A stretch of DNA of 16,909 nt from an uncultured Chloroflexota bacterium. Its GTDB lineage: Bacteria > Chloroflexota > Dehalococcoidia > Lucifugimonadales > CAJWER01. The translations under genes were made by a program, and so were the position numbers. The notes beneath the pieces were generated by a model. That model did not search any database. It was given only the letters and a program-made list of their open reading frames with translations, and had not been told where the DNA came from. This document shows, piece after piece, positions 6,660-14,317 of the stretch (positions are counted from its first letter, which is position 1; every line of letters begins with the position of its first letter). Location: positions 1-16,909 of the forward strand of contig CAJWER010000039.1 of NCBI GenBank assembly GCA_913030785.1, read 5' to 3'.

Positions 6660-7583
6660 ATGAACCGGGATGAAGTCAAAAAACTGATCGTTGGACCCAT
6701 CGCGACAGTTCCTACCCCTTTTGATGCCGACTTCGAGGTCGATCACGGCCGGATGGCCGAACTGACGAAGTGGTGGGTCGCAAACGGCCTCGTCAAGGGC
6801 AAATCGGTGATCAAGGTCGCCGCGGCCATGGGCGAGGGGCCGATGCTATCGGATGACGAGTTGCCTGCGCTCTTGCGCACGACCGTCCAAGCGGCGGACG
6901 ACAAGGCAGCGATCATACTGGGGCTCGGCTACAAAGACACCAAGCGCACGATCGATGACGCGAAGCGCGCACAGGACTTGGGGGCGATAGCGCTCCAGGT
7001 CGTGCCGCCCATCTTCAACCTGCCTACCCAGGATGACATCCTGCGGTTCTTCAGCGACCTTTCGGACGCCATCGAGATTGGGATCATGGTCTACGTGACC
7101 AAAAGCATGCACACCCCGATCTATATGGACACCTATCGTAAGATGGTGGACTTCGAGAACATCGTCGCCATCAAGTGGGGCGCGGTCGTCGGTGAGTACG
7201 AGGACATCTACGAGCTGTCCGATAGGTTCAACATCATCGACAACGGCAAAGGCCCGGTGAGCTGTCACAAACTCGGCGGCCACGGTTACATCAACCACAC
7301 CGTCGATATTCACCCTCCCCATGAACTGCGCGTTTGGGAGCTTTGCCAGAACAAGGAGTACGACGCAGCACAGGCCCTGATCGACTCGGTTGAGGTGCCC
7401 CTTAACAAAATCTTTGCGAAGGTAGGCGAGCGCACGGGCGGACAGGGCGTCGCCAAGAAGGGAATGATGGCGGCCATGGGTCGGCCCTGCGGGGATTCAC
7501 GCCCGCCGTCCGGGGCCATTACCGATGAGGAGATGGCCGAGCTTCGGGACGTGCTCAGGGGTTTTGGATGGCCTGTCCCGTAG
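6660..7583 (+). CDS. DHDPS/NAL-family aldolase or lyase (DapA-like, not DapA)
   Basis: This 307-residue protein has the length and barrel layout of the dihydrodipicolinate synthase/N-acetylneuraminate lyase family: GPIATVPTPFD at the first strand (12-22), Tyr145 in MVYVTK (catalytic Tyr) and Lys172 in IVAIKWG, the expected Schiff-base lysine, 27 residues apart as in family enzymes. These act on pyruvate or 2-keto-3-deoxy sugar acids. The usual GTTGE loop is AAMGE (55-59), so the Thr-Thr relay of DapA is missing, arguing against lysine biosynthesis and for a catabolic aldolase or dehydratase. AAGGAG lies 5 nt before the ATG. It faces the enolase-superfamily gene tail to tail with only 15 bp between stops. 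Its pairing with a deacetylase, sialidase-like protein and sugar oxidoreductases suggests sugar-acid cleavage. Confidence 0.8.
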   Translation: MNRDEVKKLIVGPIATVPTPFDADFEVDHGRMAELTKWWVANGLVKGKSVIKVAAAMGEGPMLSDDELPALLRTTVQAADDKAAIILGLGYKDTKRTIDDAKRAQDLGAIALQVVPPIFNLPTQDDILRFFSDLSDAIEIGIMVYVTKSMHTPIYMDTYRKMVDFENIVAIKWGAVVGEYEDIYELSDRFNIIDNGKGPVSCHKLGGHGYINHTVDIHPPHELRVWELCQNKEYDAAQALIDSVEVPLNKIFAKVGERTGGQGVAKKGMMAAMGRPCGDSRPPSGAITDEEMAELRDVLRGFGWPVP

Positions 7584-7598
7584 CTCTAGAACAACACC

Positions 7599-8879
7599 CT
7601 AGCTGACCGGGCCGGACCCCGTGCGGTCCCATAGGCGCGCGAACTCCACTGAGGCATCATCGTCCCAGTAGTCCATATCCACGGGCTGGTCGTATCCGCC
7701 GCCGAATGCGCCCATGTATACAGGGTCGGTGCCCGGGCGGTCTCTTAGTGAGCGAACCGGAAGACGCCCGTAGACCGGAGACATACCTCGGTATGTAATT
7801 CGGACGAGGGCGCGGGGGAGCTCTGGTGGCTCAAGACCCTCCCACTTCGACAGGGCCTCCCGATCAAGCGTAAGTCCCAGGCCAGGCTCGTCGGACACGG
7901 CGAGCGTCCCTCCGGCCACCTCCGGCACCGGCGTAACCACATCCTCCGACCACAGTTCGGCGGTCGTAACGTGATGAAGGGTGGCACCCGGGAACGCGGT
8001 AGCCATGTGGGCGACGAAGGCCCGCATGATGCTTCCGCCGGTGTTTTGCAGCATGAAGGGGATGCTGGCAGCCTCGAACAGTCCAGCCCTTCTGATAGCG
8101 TTGCCCACCGGTGTGTGGCCCATCAGGTAGCCGTCGGCCAGCCCCATCATCGCCTCGCGACCCTGCAACGGCAGGTGATGGAAGTAGATCGGGATGCGGC
8201 TGCGGCTCCTTAGCTCGCGGTACCCCTCAAAATCCTCGTTGCGCAGCGGGTCCTCGAAGGCGCCGGCGATGGGATATTTTTCCAGCTGCCTCCCGAGGTT
8301 CAGGATATGCTCCACGGTGCTATCGAAGTTCAGGTCATAGTGGATTTTGAACCCCGGAGGCGCCATAGCCTGCATCGCCTCAGTCTGGGCGACGATATCG
8401 TGGAAGTGGTTCGTATGGTACTTGAGCCAGGTATGTCCGGTTTCTACTGCGTGCATGACCTCTTCAGCCATCTTCGCGGGGGTCTGGGACACGGTCCATG
8501 CCGACACTGGAACGCGTTCAGCGAGGAGCCCTGAGCCTGCGACGTGCCAGCCCTCGACTCTAGGACCGAATAGCCGGTATACCGGGATGTCGTTGAATTT
8601 GGCGACAAGGTCGTAGATGCCGCAAGCAAGCCAGACCGGCAGTTCGGGATGGGCCAGCCACTCGGCGGGGTTGGTACCTTCCAGTCGGGAGATCCACTTG
8701 TCGTCTGCCGGTGTTTGTCGTCCGCCGCGCTCTCCCAGACCCTCCAGGCCATTGTCAGCCCGGAACACATAGACCGTCCGGTACCTGAACTCCGGGCCCT
8801 GGTATCGTGTAATCGCCTCGGAGTTCCACTCGTGGAACGGCGGGCAAATCTCGTGGGTCGCGATCTCTGTGATCTTCAT
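7599..8879 (-). CDS. Mandelate racemase/enolase-superfamily protein, divergent active site
   Basis: This 426-residue protein has the superfamily's capping N-terminal domain (1-~125, with VYVFRADNGLEGLGE at 37-50) and barrel. Visible barrel-strand ends: LKYH (152-155) where KxK is usual, so the second Lys is His; YDLN (181-184) with Asp182 as first metal ligand; and FEDP (208-211) with Glu209 as second. The third ligand, normally a Glu after an IPI strand, is missing: that strand reads IPIYFHH (229-235). DGYLMGH follows at 249-255. The tail (~350-426) is longer than usual. Family members abstract a proton alpha to a carboxylate, for example in sugar-acid dehydration. GGAGG lies 7 nt before the ATG. 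It is the last gene of the minus operon, 46 nt after the GH32/43-like gene. SAR202 genomes are known for large expansions of this superfamily. Confidence 0.8.
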   Translation of the reverse strand: MKITEIATHEICPPFHEWNSEAITRYQGPEFRYRTVYVFRADNGLEGLGERGGRQTPADDKWISRLEGTNPAEWLAHPELPVWLACGIYDLVAKFNDIPVYRLFGPRVEGWHVAGSGLLAERVPVSAWTVSQTPAKMAEEVMHAVETGHTWLKYHTNHFHDIVAQTEAMQAMAPPGFKIHYDLNFDSTVEHILNLGRQLEKYPIAGAFEDPLRNEDFEGYRELRSRSRIPIYFHHLPLQGREAMMGLADGYLMGHTPVGNAIRRAGLFEAASIPFMLQNTGGSIMRAFVAHMATAFPGATLHHVTTAELWSEDVVTPVPEVAGGTLAVSDEPGLGLTLDREALSKWEGLEPPELPRALVRITYRGMSPVYGRLPVRSLRDRPGTDPVYMGAFGGGYDQPVDMDYWDDDASVEFARLWDRTGSGPVS

Positions 8880-8925
8880 CGCTACGCCTCCACAAGCGGC
8901 TCAAGCAGGGTGCGAATACTGGGGA

Positions 8926-10344
8926 CTAGCGGAACCGGAGCGAGTACAGGTCGGCGTCCCTGAGCAGGAAGCGCAGGCGCACCGGCTTGCCGGCCAGGTC
9001 GCCCAGTTTTTTGCCGCCGCTCCAGGTCACCGTCCGCTCCAGGGAGTCGCCGAACACCTCGTGGCAGTCGGACATTGCGAATCCCTCGATTGGTATCCCC
9101 CGGTCGTCCTGTATATCCACATTGACGCCCCCGGCAGCGGAGGTCGAGACGTTCAGCACCAGTTCGGATCCCTCGAACACGACTGGCCTCGTGACAAACT
9201 CTCCGCCCGCATAGTCGGCGTGTGCCGATACGAATCCGTCAACCCTGGTCGTGTAGCGCCGAAGTCGCGAAGCTCGGTCTGCCTGGTGCAAGCCCTCGCT
9301 CATCCACAGCGATAGTTCCCGAGTCGCACCCTGGATTGTCGATTCGGTTTCCACGAGGCCCAGACTCTGATAGTTGTCGCCATAAAACCAGCCGTCCCTA
9401 TCGCGGAGCCCCGGTCGGAGGTAGGCCTCCGGCCACACATTCCAGGTCATGGCGTCCCGGCTCGACATGAACATGCCCTCGGTGACCGCACTGCCCTCCC
9501 TCGGCGAAGACTCCGCCCGCAGGCGACGGTGCTCGGGCTGCGGCAGCTCATCCATGCCCTCGACCCAGCCCCGGTCGAAATAGCGCGTTGGGAACCCCAC
9601 GAAGATGTGGGGCGCACGATAGTACGGCTCCACCTGGTTCGTGTATAGTTCGCCACCCCTGCTAGGTGAATATCCTACCCACTCCGGCTCGGTCCAGTTC
9701 ACAAAATCCTGAGACGTGCAGGTCTTGATGTCCCTGCCGTCGCGGAAGTCCCGGTGGTACACGCGGTACTCCCCTCGCAGCACATCCCAGAACCCCAGAT
9801 TCTGCGAGTCGAAGGCACCGTCCGTAATGACCGGCTTGTCGGACATCAGCGACCAGTTGATCCCGTCAGCGGATTTCAGAGCGTAGAGCCCGTGTTTTCT
9901 GCCAGTGCCTCCCAGCGCCTTGAACTTTGCATCGGGGGAACAGTCGGGATTCGTGTCGATGACCGGCGAGAGATTATGGGATATCACGCCCTCCCAGATG
10001 ATGTTGTTGTCCTTAGATCCTTTGTGCTCGACGAGGCCCAGCGATGGCTTCTCCCAGTGGATACCGTCGGTGCTCTCGGCGTAGCAGGTCACCTGATACC
10101 CCAGGTCGTTGTTGTCCCCGTATTCATGGTGACTGCCCCTGTAATACATCCTGTACCGCCCGCCGTCGCGGAGAACCGTCTCGTAGCCGGAGGTGTTGCC
10201 CTCCCACGGCTTGTCGTAGACAATCGAAACTTCTTGGGGAGCGGGGGAGTGGAGCATTAGCGAGGCCCCGTGCATGCGATCTATTAGGTAGCCGTCGACC
10301 AGCAATTCCAGCTTCGACCCAATGTCGATATGCGTGTTATCCAC
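8926..10344 (-). CDS. GH32/GH43-like five-bladed beta-propeller protein
   Basis: The product has 472 residues and starts at GTG (10344-10342), supported by AGGAG 7 nt upstream. The opening LELLVDGYLIDRM (12-24) and following SIVYDKPWEGNTSGYETV are typical of a family of glycoside-hydrolase-like propellers common in Planctomycetes and related environmental bacteria. Repeated blade motifs can be seen: RYRMYYRGSHHEYG, CYAESTDGIHWEKP, YALKSADGINWSLM, YRVYHRDFRDG, TSQDFVNWTEPEW and SSRDAMTWNVWPE. A C-terminal beta-sandwich (~380-472) includes SELVLNVSTSAAGGVNVDIQ. No signal peptide is present, unlike many planctomycetal homologues as I recall them. It lies between the D-aminoacylase (27 nt upstream) and the enolase-superfamily gene. 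Enzymatic activity is likely on a glycoside but not proven; it could be binding only. Confidence 0.7.
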   Translation of the reverse strand: MDNTHIDIGSKLELLVDGYLIDRMHGASLMLHSPAPQEVSIVYDKPWEGNTSGYETVLRDGGRYRMYYRGSHHEYGDNNDLGYQVTCYAESTDGIHWEKPSLGLVEHKGSKDNNIIWEGVISHNLSPVIDTNPDCSPDAKFKALGGTGRKHGLYALKSADGINWSLMSDKPVITDGAFDSQNLGFWDVLRGEYRVYHRDFRDGRDIKTCTSQDFVNWTEPEWVGYSPSRGGELYTNQVEPYYRAPHIFVGFPTRYFDRGWVEGMDELPQPEHRRLRAESSPREGSAVTEGMFMSSRDAMTWNVWPEAYLRPGLRDRDGWFYGDNYQSLGLVETESTIQGATRELSLWMSEGLHQADRASRLRRYTTRVDGFVSAHADYAGGEFVTRPVVFEGSELVLNVSTSAAGGVNVDIQDDRGIPIEGFAMSDCHEVFGDSLERTVTWSGGKKLGDLAGKPVRLRFLLRDADLYSLRFR

Positions 10345-10371
10345 TGTATCTCTCCTCTTACAGTAGCGGCC

Positions 10372-11976
10372 TCAACCGCCTCTGCGCAGCACCCGTCCGG
10401 GCCTGGCTCCAGTGTGCGTACCGTCCGAGATGATGGCCTGGCCATTCACATAAACGTGGCTAACGCCGGTGGACAGCTGGTGCGGCTCGTCGAAATCGGC
10501 GTGGTCGATGATCGTATCCGGGTCGAACACCAGCAGGTCGGCGGCAAAACCCTCTTTTATTAGGCCACGATCCTTGAGTCCCAGGCGTTTTGCCGGGAAA
10601 CCGCTCATCTTGTATATCGCGGTCTCCAAGGGCAACACGCCGTCATCACGAACGTAGCGGCCCAAGATGCGCGGATAACACCCGTAGAAACGCGGGTGCG
10701 GCTTGTCGGTCGCCCACCAGCCGTCCGGTGAAATGGCGCGGCCGTCGGAGCCTATCATCGCGTGTTCGTACTGCATAAAAAAGCGCACGTCGCTCTCGAT
10801 ACGATTATGGCCGACGACTCCGACGTTGTTGCTCTCCTCATCGATCAGGGCGAGCATCGCCTCTCTCGGGTCGACTCCCCTATCCTCGGCAATCGCCTCC
10901 AGACTGCGACCCACAACACCTCGATTTGCGTCCGAGCCGACGTAGGTGATGAACATCTTGTCCCACGTCCAGGGCAGCCCTCCGAAATGGCCCTCTGCCA
11001 TGTCGTCGAAGGCGCGTTGCCGGTCTGTCGGGCTTCTTAGACGGGCAAGCATGGCGTCGATGCCGCCCTCCTGAATCCACGACGGTAGAGACTGGTTCAG
11101 CCCCGAAGCGCCCGCGGTGTACGGGTACATGTCGCATGTCATGTCCATGCCTTCGGCACGCGCGCGGTCGATGACGGCGACCATCTCCTCACCGCGCCCG
11201 AATATTCGAGAATCCCCAATGGCGATATGGGAGAACTGCACGGGCACCCCGCCCTTGCGACCGATCTTCGCTGCTTCTTCCAGCGCGCGGACATGCCACC
11301 CGGCCCACACGCGCGCATGGGTGGCATAGAAGGCGTGCTCATAGGGCGAAATCGCTTCAGCCAGGGACGCGATCTCATCGGTCTCGGCGTACATCGACGG
11401 GGCCAAGGTCAGCCCAGTCGACATGCCAAACGCCCCCTGCTCCACCGACTCAGCGGCCAGCCGCCGCATCTCCACAAGTTCGTCAGGCGTTGGTGGCCTG
11501 TTCTCGTTCACGCCAGCCGCGACCCTGATCGCGCCGTGCCCCACCAACGGCGCCAGATTGAGGCTCACGCCTGCAGATTCCGTAGCCTCCGCCCAACCGT
11601 CGAGAGATGACCAGGTCCACTCGGCTTGGGACCGCAGTATCGTTCCCATCGCGTCCCGCAGCCCACCTGCACCCAGCTTTCCTGCTGGAAACGGCGAGAA
11701 GCTGCAATTGCCGGTCACCTCAGTCGTCACCCCTTGAAAGGCCTTGCTCTCGCCACCGGGATCGTCGAGGAGATTGACGTCGGAGTGAGAGTGCATGTCT
11801 ATGAAACCGGGGGCGACGACCTGTCCGGATGCGTCGATCGTGTTAGCGGACTCAGCGCCGTCAAGAGTGCCGATAGCCGCAATTCGGCCATCCAAGATTC
11901 CCACATCGACAGGGCGACCCTTGGAACCCGACCCATCGACAATCTCTCCACCGGTAATCAGCGTCTCGAATGCCAT
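10372..11976 (-). CDS. N-acyl-D-amino-acid deacylase (D-aminoacylase family amidohydrolase)
   Basis: This 534-residue protein opens with the small beta domain (ETLITGGEIVDGSG) and APGFIDMHSHSD, giving metal ligands His62 and His64. Cys91 in EVTGNCSFSPF matches the bridging zinc Cys of D-aminoacylases; His220 (ATHAR) and His250 (FSH) are the next ligands, and Asp411 (GSDGRA) the catalytic Asp. KPHPRFYGCYPRILGRYVRD (425-444) is a family hallmark, and the C-terminus returns to the beta domain (GFAADLLVFDPDTI). All catalytic residues appear intact, unlike its neighbours. Family members hydrolyse N-acyl-D-amino acids or related ureido and acyl compounds in the cytosol. GGAGG at 11986-11982 lies 5 nt before the ATG. 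It leads the minus operon and is divergent from the Gfo/Idh/MocA pair, with a 149-bp shared control region. Confidence 0.88.
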   Translation of the reverse strand: MAFETLITGGEIVDGSGSKGRPVDVGILDGRIAAIGTLDGAESANTIDASGQVVAPGFIDMHSHSDVNLLDDPGGESKAFQGVTTEVTGNCSFSPFPAGKLGAGGLRDAMGTILRSQAEWTWSSLDGWAEATESAGVSLNLAPLVGHGAIRVAAGVNENRPPTPDELVEMRRLAAESVEQGAFGMSTGLTLAPSMYAETDEIASLAEAISPYEHAFYATHARVWAGWHVRALEEAAKIGRKGGVPVQFSHIAIGDSRIFGRGEEMVAVIDRARAEGMDMTCDMYPYTAGASGLNQSLPSWIQEGGIDAMLARLRSPTDRQRAFDDMAEGHFGGLPWTWDKMFITYVGSDANRGVVGRSLEAIAEDRGVDPREAMLALIDEESNNVGVVGHNRIESDVRFFMQYEHAMIGSDGRAISPDGWWATDKPHPRFYGCYPRILGRYVRDDGVLPLETAIYKMSGFPAKRLGLKDRGLIKEGFAADLLVFDPDTIIDHADFDEPHQLSTGVSHVYVNGQAIISDGTHTGARPGRVLRRGG

Positions 11977-12014
11977 GGTTACCTCCAGTAAGTCGTATGA
12001 CTGCCTCAGTGGCG

Positions 12015-12046
12015 TGTATCGTCACCCGGTGGTGGGTAGATGTCAA
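12015..12046 (-). promoter_or_regulatory. Possible promoter for the D-aminoacylase operon
   Basis: On the minus strand a perfect TTGACA -35 box lies at 12046-12041. Candidate -10 boxes are GACGAT (12023-12018, 17-nt spacer, weak) and GATACA (12020-12015, 20-nt spacer). The start codon is about 40 nt further on. The palindrome ACGATCGT (12048-12055) sits between this and the opposing promoter. Confidence 0.35.
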
Positions 12047-12060
12047 GACGATCGTATGCG

Positions 12061-12089
12061 TTGCAGGGATCGTAGATTTCCCGCATAAT
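12061..12089 (+). promoter_or_regulatory. Sigma-70-like promoter for the overlapping Gfo/Idh/MocA pair
   Basis: TTGCAG (12061-12066) and CATAAT (12084-12089, five of six consensus bases) are separated by 17 nt. The -10 ends 36 nt before the ATG at 12126, and AGGAG (12114-12118) follows with 7-nt spacing. It points away from the D-aminoacylase promoter, so the two operons share one control region. Confidence 0.5.
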
Positions 12090-12125
12090 CAGCCATGCTT
12101 CGACCGCAATAACAGGAGATCGCCA

Positions 12126-13139
12126 ATGGTCCGCCTCGCACTCGTTGGGTGTAGGAGAGATGGGGAGCTCTATGCCGAGGCTGTCAGCAGGCTCCAGGGT
12201 GCACGGTTTGTCGCCACCATCGATGCCGACATTGACAGTGCCGAACGTGCGGCGACGGCGCTCGGCGCGCCAAACGCTTACCCGGACCTGGGAGACCTGC
12301 TGGCCGAGGACATGGACGGGTTCGACGCCGTGGTCATCGACGCACCTAATCGCGCCCATGCGTCTTTGGTAAAGGCGGCAGCTATTTTAGGTAAGCACGT
12401 ACTTGTAGAGACTCCACTGGCGCTCTCTTCAGCGGACGCCGAGGAGGTCACGAGCGCCTGCCGGGCTGCCGACGTGCGACTCATGGTCGGCACCGCATCG
12501 AGGTTCGTACCGGCCACCCGGGTCGTAAAGGACAGCGTTGATTCGGGCAAGCTGGGCCAGCCCGGCCTGCTCCGAATCCACCGCTGGGAGTCTCGCGACA
12601 CTGGCGACTGGCCCACGCTGGAGGCCGAGGCCGCGCTGGATGGTGGCCCCGTCATGGGCCAGGTGATAAGGGAACTTGACCTGGCAACCTGGCTATTCGA
12701 CGCAGCTCCCACCGAGGTGTATGCGACCGGTCGCAAACAGGGCGGCGCGAGCCTCCCGGACCACGACTACGTGCAGGTCCACCTGGGCTTCCCCAACGAC
12801 GGAATGGCCCTCATCGACTACTCCGCCGCACTGCCGGCTGGGCAAGGCTACTCATCGTTATCGGTTATCGGCTCGACGGGCGCGGCCTATTCCGACGATC
12901 ATCAGAACATGAACCTGCTCTACCGAGGGGGGTCTCCCCAGGCTATTGACACAGGCTACGGGGCCCAGCACGTCCTGGCGCAACTCCAGGAGTTTGTAGA
13001 TGCGATTATTGAGAAGCGTGACCCAATCGTCACCGGCAAGGACGGCATCGCCGCAATACAGGTCGCGGAAGCGGTGCTAAGCTCGATAGCTTCGGGACGC
13101 AGCGCGAAGCTGAATGGAGGAAGCCATGCGCTCGTCTAG
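12126..13139 (+). CDS. Gfo/Idh/MocA-family protein lacking the usual catalytic residues
   Basis: The ATG at 12126 is chosen because of AGGAG 7 nt upstream and the MVRLALVGC Rossmann strand right after it; the open frame reaches back to 11970, but that part is intergenic. The 337-residue product has the family's NAD(P)-binding domain (VATIDAD, AVVIDAPNRAHASL) and C-terminal substrate domain. The EKP motif is ETP (95-97), so the catalytic Lys is Thr96. The GG-(x)3-D-(x)3-H segment reads GGPVMGQVIR (173-182), replacing Asp with Gly178 and His with Arg182. It may bind cofactor or sugar without oxidising it, or use different chemistry. The downstream Gfo/Idh/MocA gene starts 14 nt inside its 3' end, a sign of coupled translation and perhaps a heteromeric complex. 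Confidence 0.8.
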   Translation: MVRLALVGCRRDGELYAEAVSRLQGARFVATIDADIDSAERAATALGAPNAYPDLGDLLAEDMDGFDAVVIDAPNRAHASLVKAAAILGKHVLVETPLALSSADAEEVTSACRAADVRLMVGTASRFVPATRVVKDSVDSGKLGQPGLLRIHRWESRDTGDWPTLEAEAALDGGPVMGQVIRELDLATWLFDAAPTEVYATGRKQGGASLPDHDYVQVHLGFPNDGMALIDYSAALPAGQGYSSLSVIGSTGAAYSDDHQNMNLLYRGGSPQAIDTGYGAQHVLAQLQEFVDAIIEKRDPIVTGKDGIAAIQVAEAVLSSIASGRSAKLNGGSHALV

Positions 13140-14235
13140 CGGAGACACGTTCCGCTTCGCTGCACTCAGCGCCGTCAAGCACGGATACGTGCCAATGGGT
13201 GTAGCAGCCCATCCAAGGTTTACACCCGTGGTGGTCGCCGATGACGCCGACCAGGGCGACTGGGTCCATGAGCGAAATCAGCAACTCGCGGACGAGCTGG
13301 GCGTGCCCTACATCCAGGATGTCGAAAGGGCAGTAAGTGACTACGACGTGCAGGTCGCAGTCATCTCGTCACAGGCAGAACGTCATTGCGACTTGAGCGT
13401 GCGTGCAGCCGAGGCCGGGCTCCATATCGTCCAGGACAAACCCATGTCCACATCGGTGTCCGAATGCGACCGGGTCATCGAGGCCGTGGAACGTAACTAC
13501 GTCAAATTCATGATGTGGAACCGCAACTTCATGCCCGCCCTGCTCCAGGCACGGGAGGCGGTCCGAAGCGGCGCCGTTGGTGTGCCCTACGCTATCCACG
13601 TGGACTTCTACTTCGCCTCGGACGCCGGGCCTCACAAGGGCTCGGCCAAGCCCGGCGACGCGCCCATAGACTGGCTGGAGTACCAGAAGGAAGCACACGC
13701 CACCGGGCGCGACGGCGGCGTGGGTCTCGAGCCGATGGGAGAGCTGAAGATCGAGGGTATCTACCCACTGGCATACATCCAGATGCTCCTGGGAGCAGAT
13801 GTACAGCGAGTCTTCGCCCGCACCGCGTCGCATTTCCACCAGGTAAACGTCGACAACAACGTCGAGGACCTCGCGTCGGTGACACTGGAGATGGAGCACG
13901 GCATCCTGGGCTCGCTGTCCATCGGCCGAATCGGGAAGGCGTCCCACCCCGACGGCGGACTCATCAAGATCTGGGTAATGGGCTCCGAAGGAGCGCTGGC
14001 GATCAACGAGTCAAAGCCGGAGGCAGGGGTCTACTATCGAGGACAGCCCGCAGGCGAGGCGCGAAACCAGCGTGTCGCGGGAGAGGGCGACTACCTACTG
14101 GTCGATGACTTTGCCAATGCCATCGACACCGACGGCGACACCATCTTGGACGCCAGGGCCGGCAGGGCCATCTCCGCCACAGTCGAGGCCGCCCTCGAAT
14201 CAGGTCGCACAGGCAGCCCAGTCACGGTAACCTAG
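13126..14235 (+). CDS. Gfo/Idh/MocA-family oxidoreductase
   Basis: The start is set at ATG 13126 because GGAGG (13116-13120) lies 5 nt before it; the ATG at 13114 would overlap that site. The 369-residue product overlaps the previous gene by 14 nt. Family signs: VAVISSQAERHCDLSVRAAEAG (second Rossmann half, split here as residues 77-98), DKP at 104-106 with Lys105 in the catalytic position, and ELKIEGIYPLAYIQMLLG with Tyr in place of His, as in several sugar-dehydrogenase subfamilies. The N-terminal glycine-rich NAD loop is weak (ALSAVKHGYV rather than GxGxxG). Members oxidise or epimerise sugars and cyclitols with NAD(P). It probably forms the active partner of the degenerate protein encoded just upstream. 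A GC-rich hairpin follows its stop. Confidence 0.82.
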   Translation: MRSSSGDTFRFAALSAVKHGYVPMGVAAHPRFTPVVVADDADQGDWVHERNQQLADELGVPYIQDVERAVSDYDVQVAVISSQAERHCDLSVRAAEAGLHIVQDKPMSTSVSECDRVIEAVERNYVKFMMWNRNFMPALLQAREAVRSGAVGVPYAIHVDFYFASDAGPHKGSAKPGDAPIDWLEYQKEAHATGRDGGVGLEPMGELKIEGIYPLAYIQMLLGADVQRVFARTASHFHQVNVDNNVEDLASVTLEMEHGILGSLSIGRIGKASHPDGGLIKIWVMGSEGALAINESKPEAGVYYRGQPAGEARNQRVAGEGDYLLVDDFANAIDTDGDTILDARAGRAISATVEAALESGRTGSPVTVT

Positions 14236-14256
14236 ACCGACCCGCTTCCCCCGTAG

Positions 14257-14277
14257 GGGTGGGTCTGTGACCCGCCC
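14257..14277. terminator. GC-rich hairpin between convergent genes
   Basis: GGGTGGGTC (14257-14265) and GACCCGCCC (14269-14277) form a 9-bp stem with one G-T wobble and a 3-nt loop, 21 nt past the stop of the plus-strand gene and 40 nt from the stop of the minus-strand gene. There is no T-run on either side, so classic intrinsic termination is doubtful; it could act in either direction or simply protect the 3' ends. An alternative pairing uses the upstream GACCC at 14238. Confidence 0.4.
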
Positions 14278-14317
14278 AATCCCGCGTGCGACGAACCGCG
14301 CGAGGCTCGTCTCTCTC

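Noticed and set aside
5774..6673. 299-codon plus-strand open frame across PIG-L
   Set aside because: It is antisense to a clear PIG-L protein, ends inside the DHDPS-family gene, has no ribosome-binding site and shows no domain.
6846..7322. 158-codon minus-strand open frame across the DHDPS-family gene
   Set aside because: High-GC shadow: repeated Val-Asp-Arg composition, no motif, and the opposite strand has catalytic Tyr and Lys.
6660..7583. Calling the DHDPS-family gene dapA or nanA
   Set aside because: The GTTGE loop is AAMGE and no lysine or sialic-acid pathway partners are present, so no gene symbol is justified.
13515..14108. 197-codon plus-strand open frame in another phase inside the second Gfo/Idh/MocA gene
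   Set aside because: Arg/Gly-rich out-of-frame translation with no start signal.
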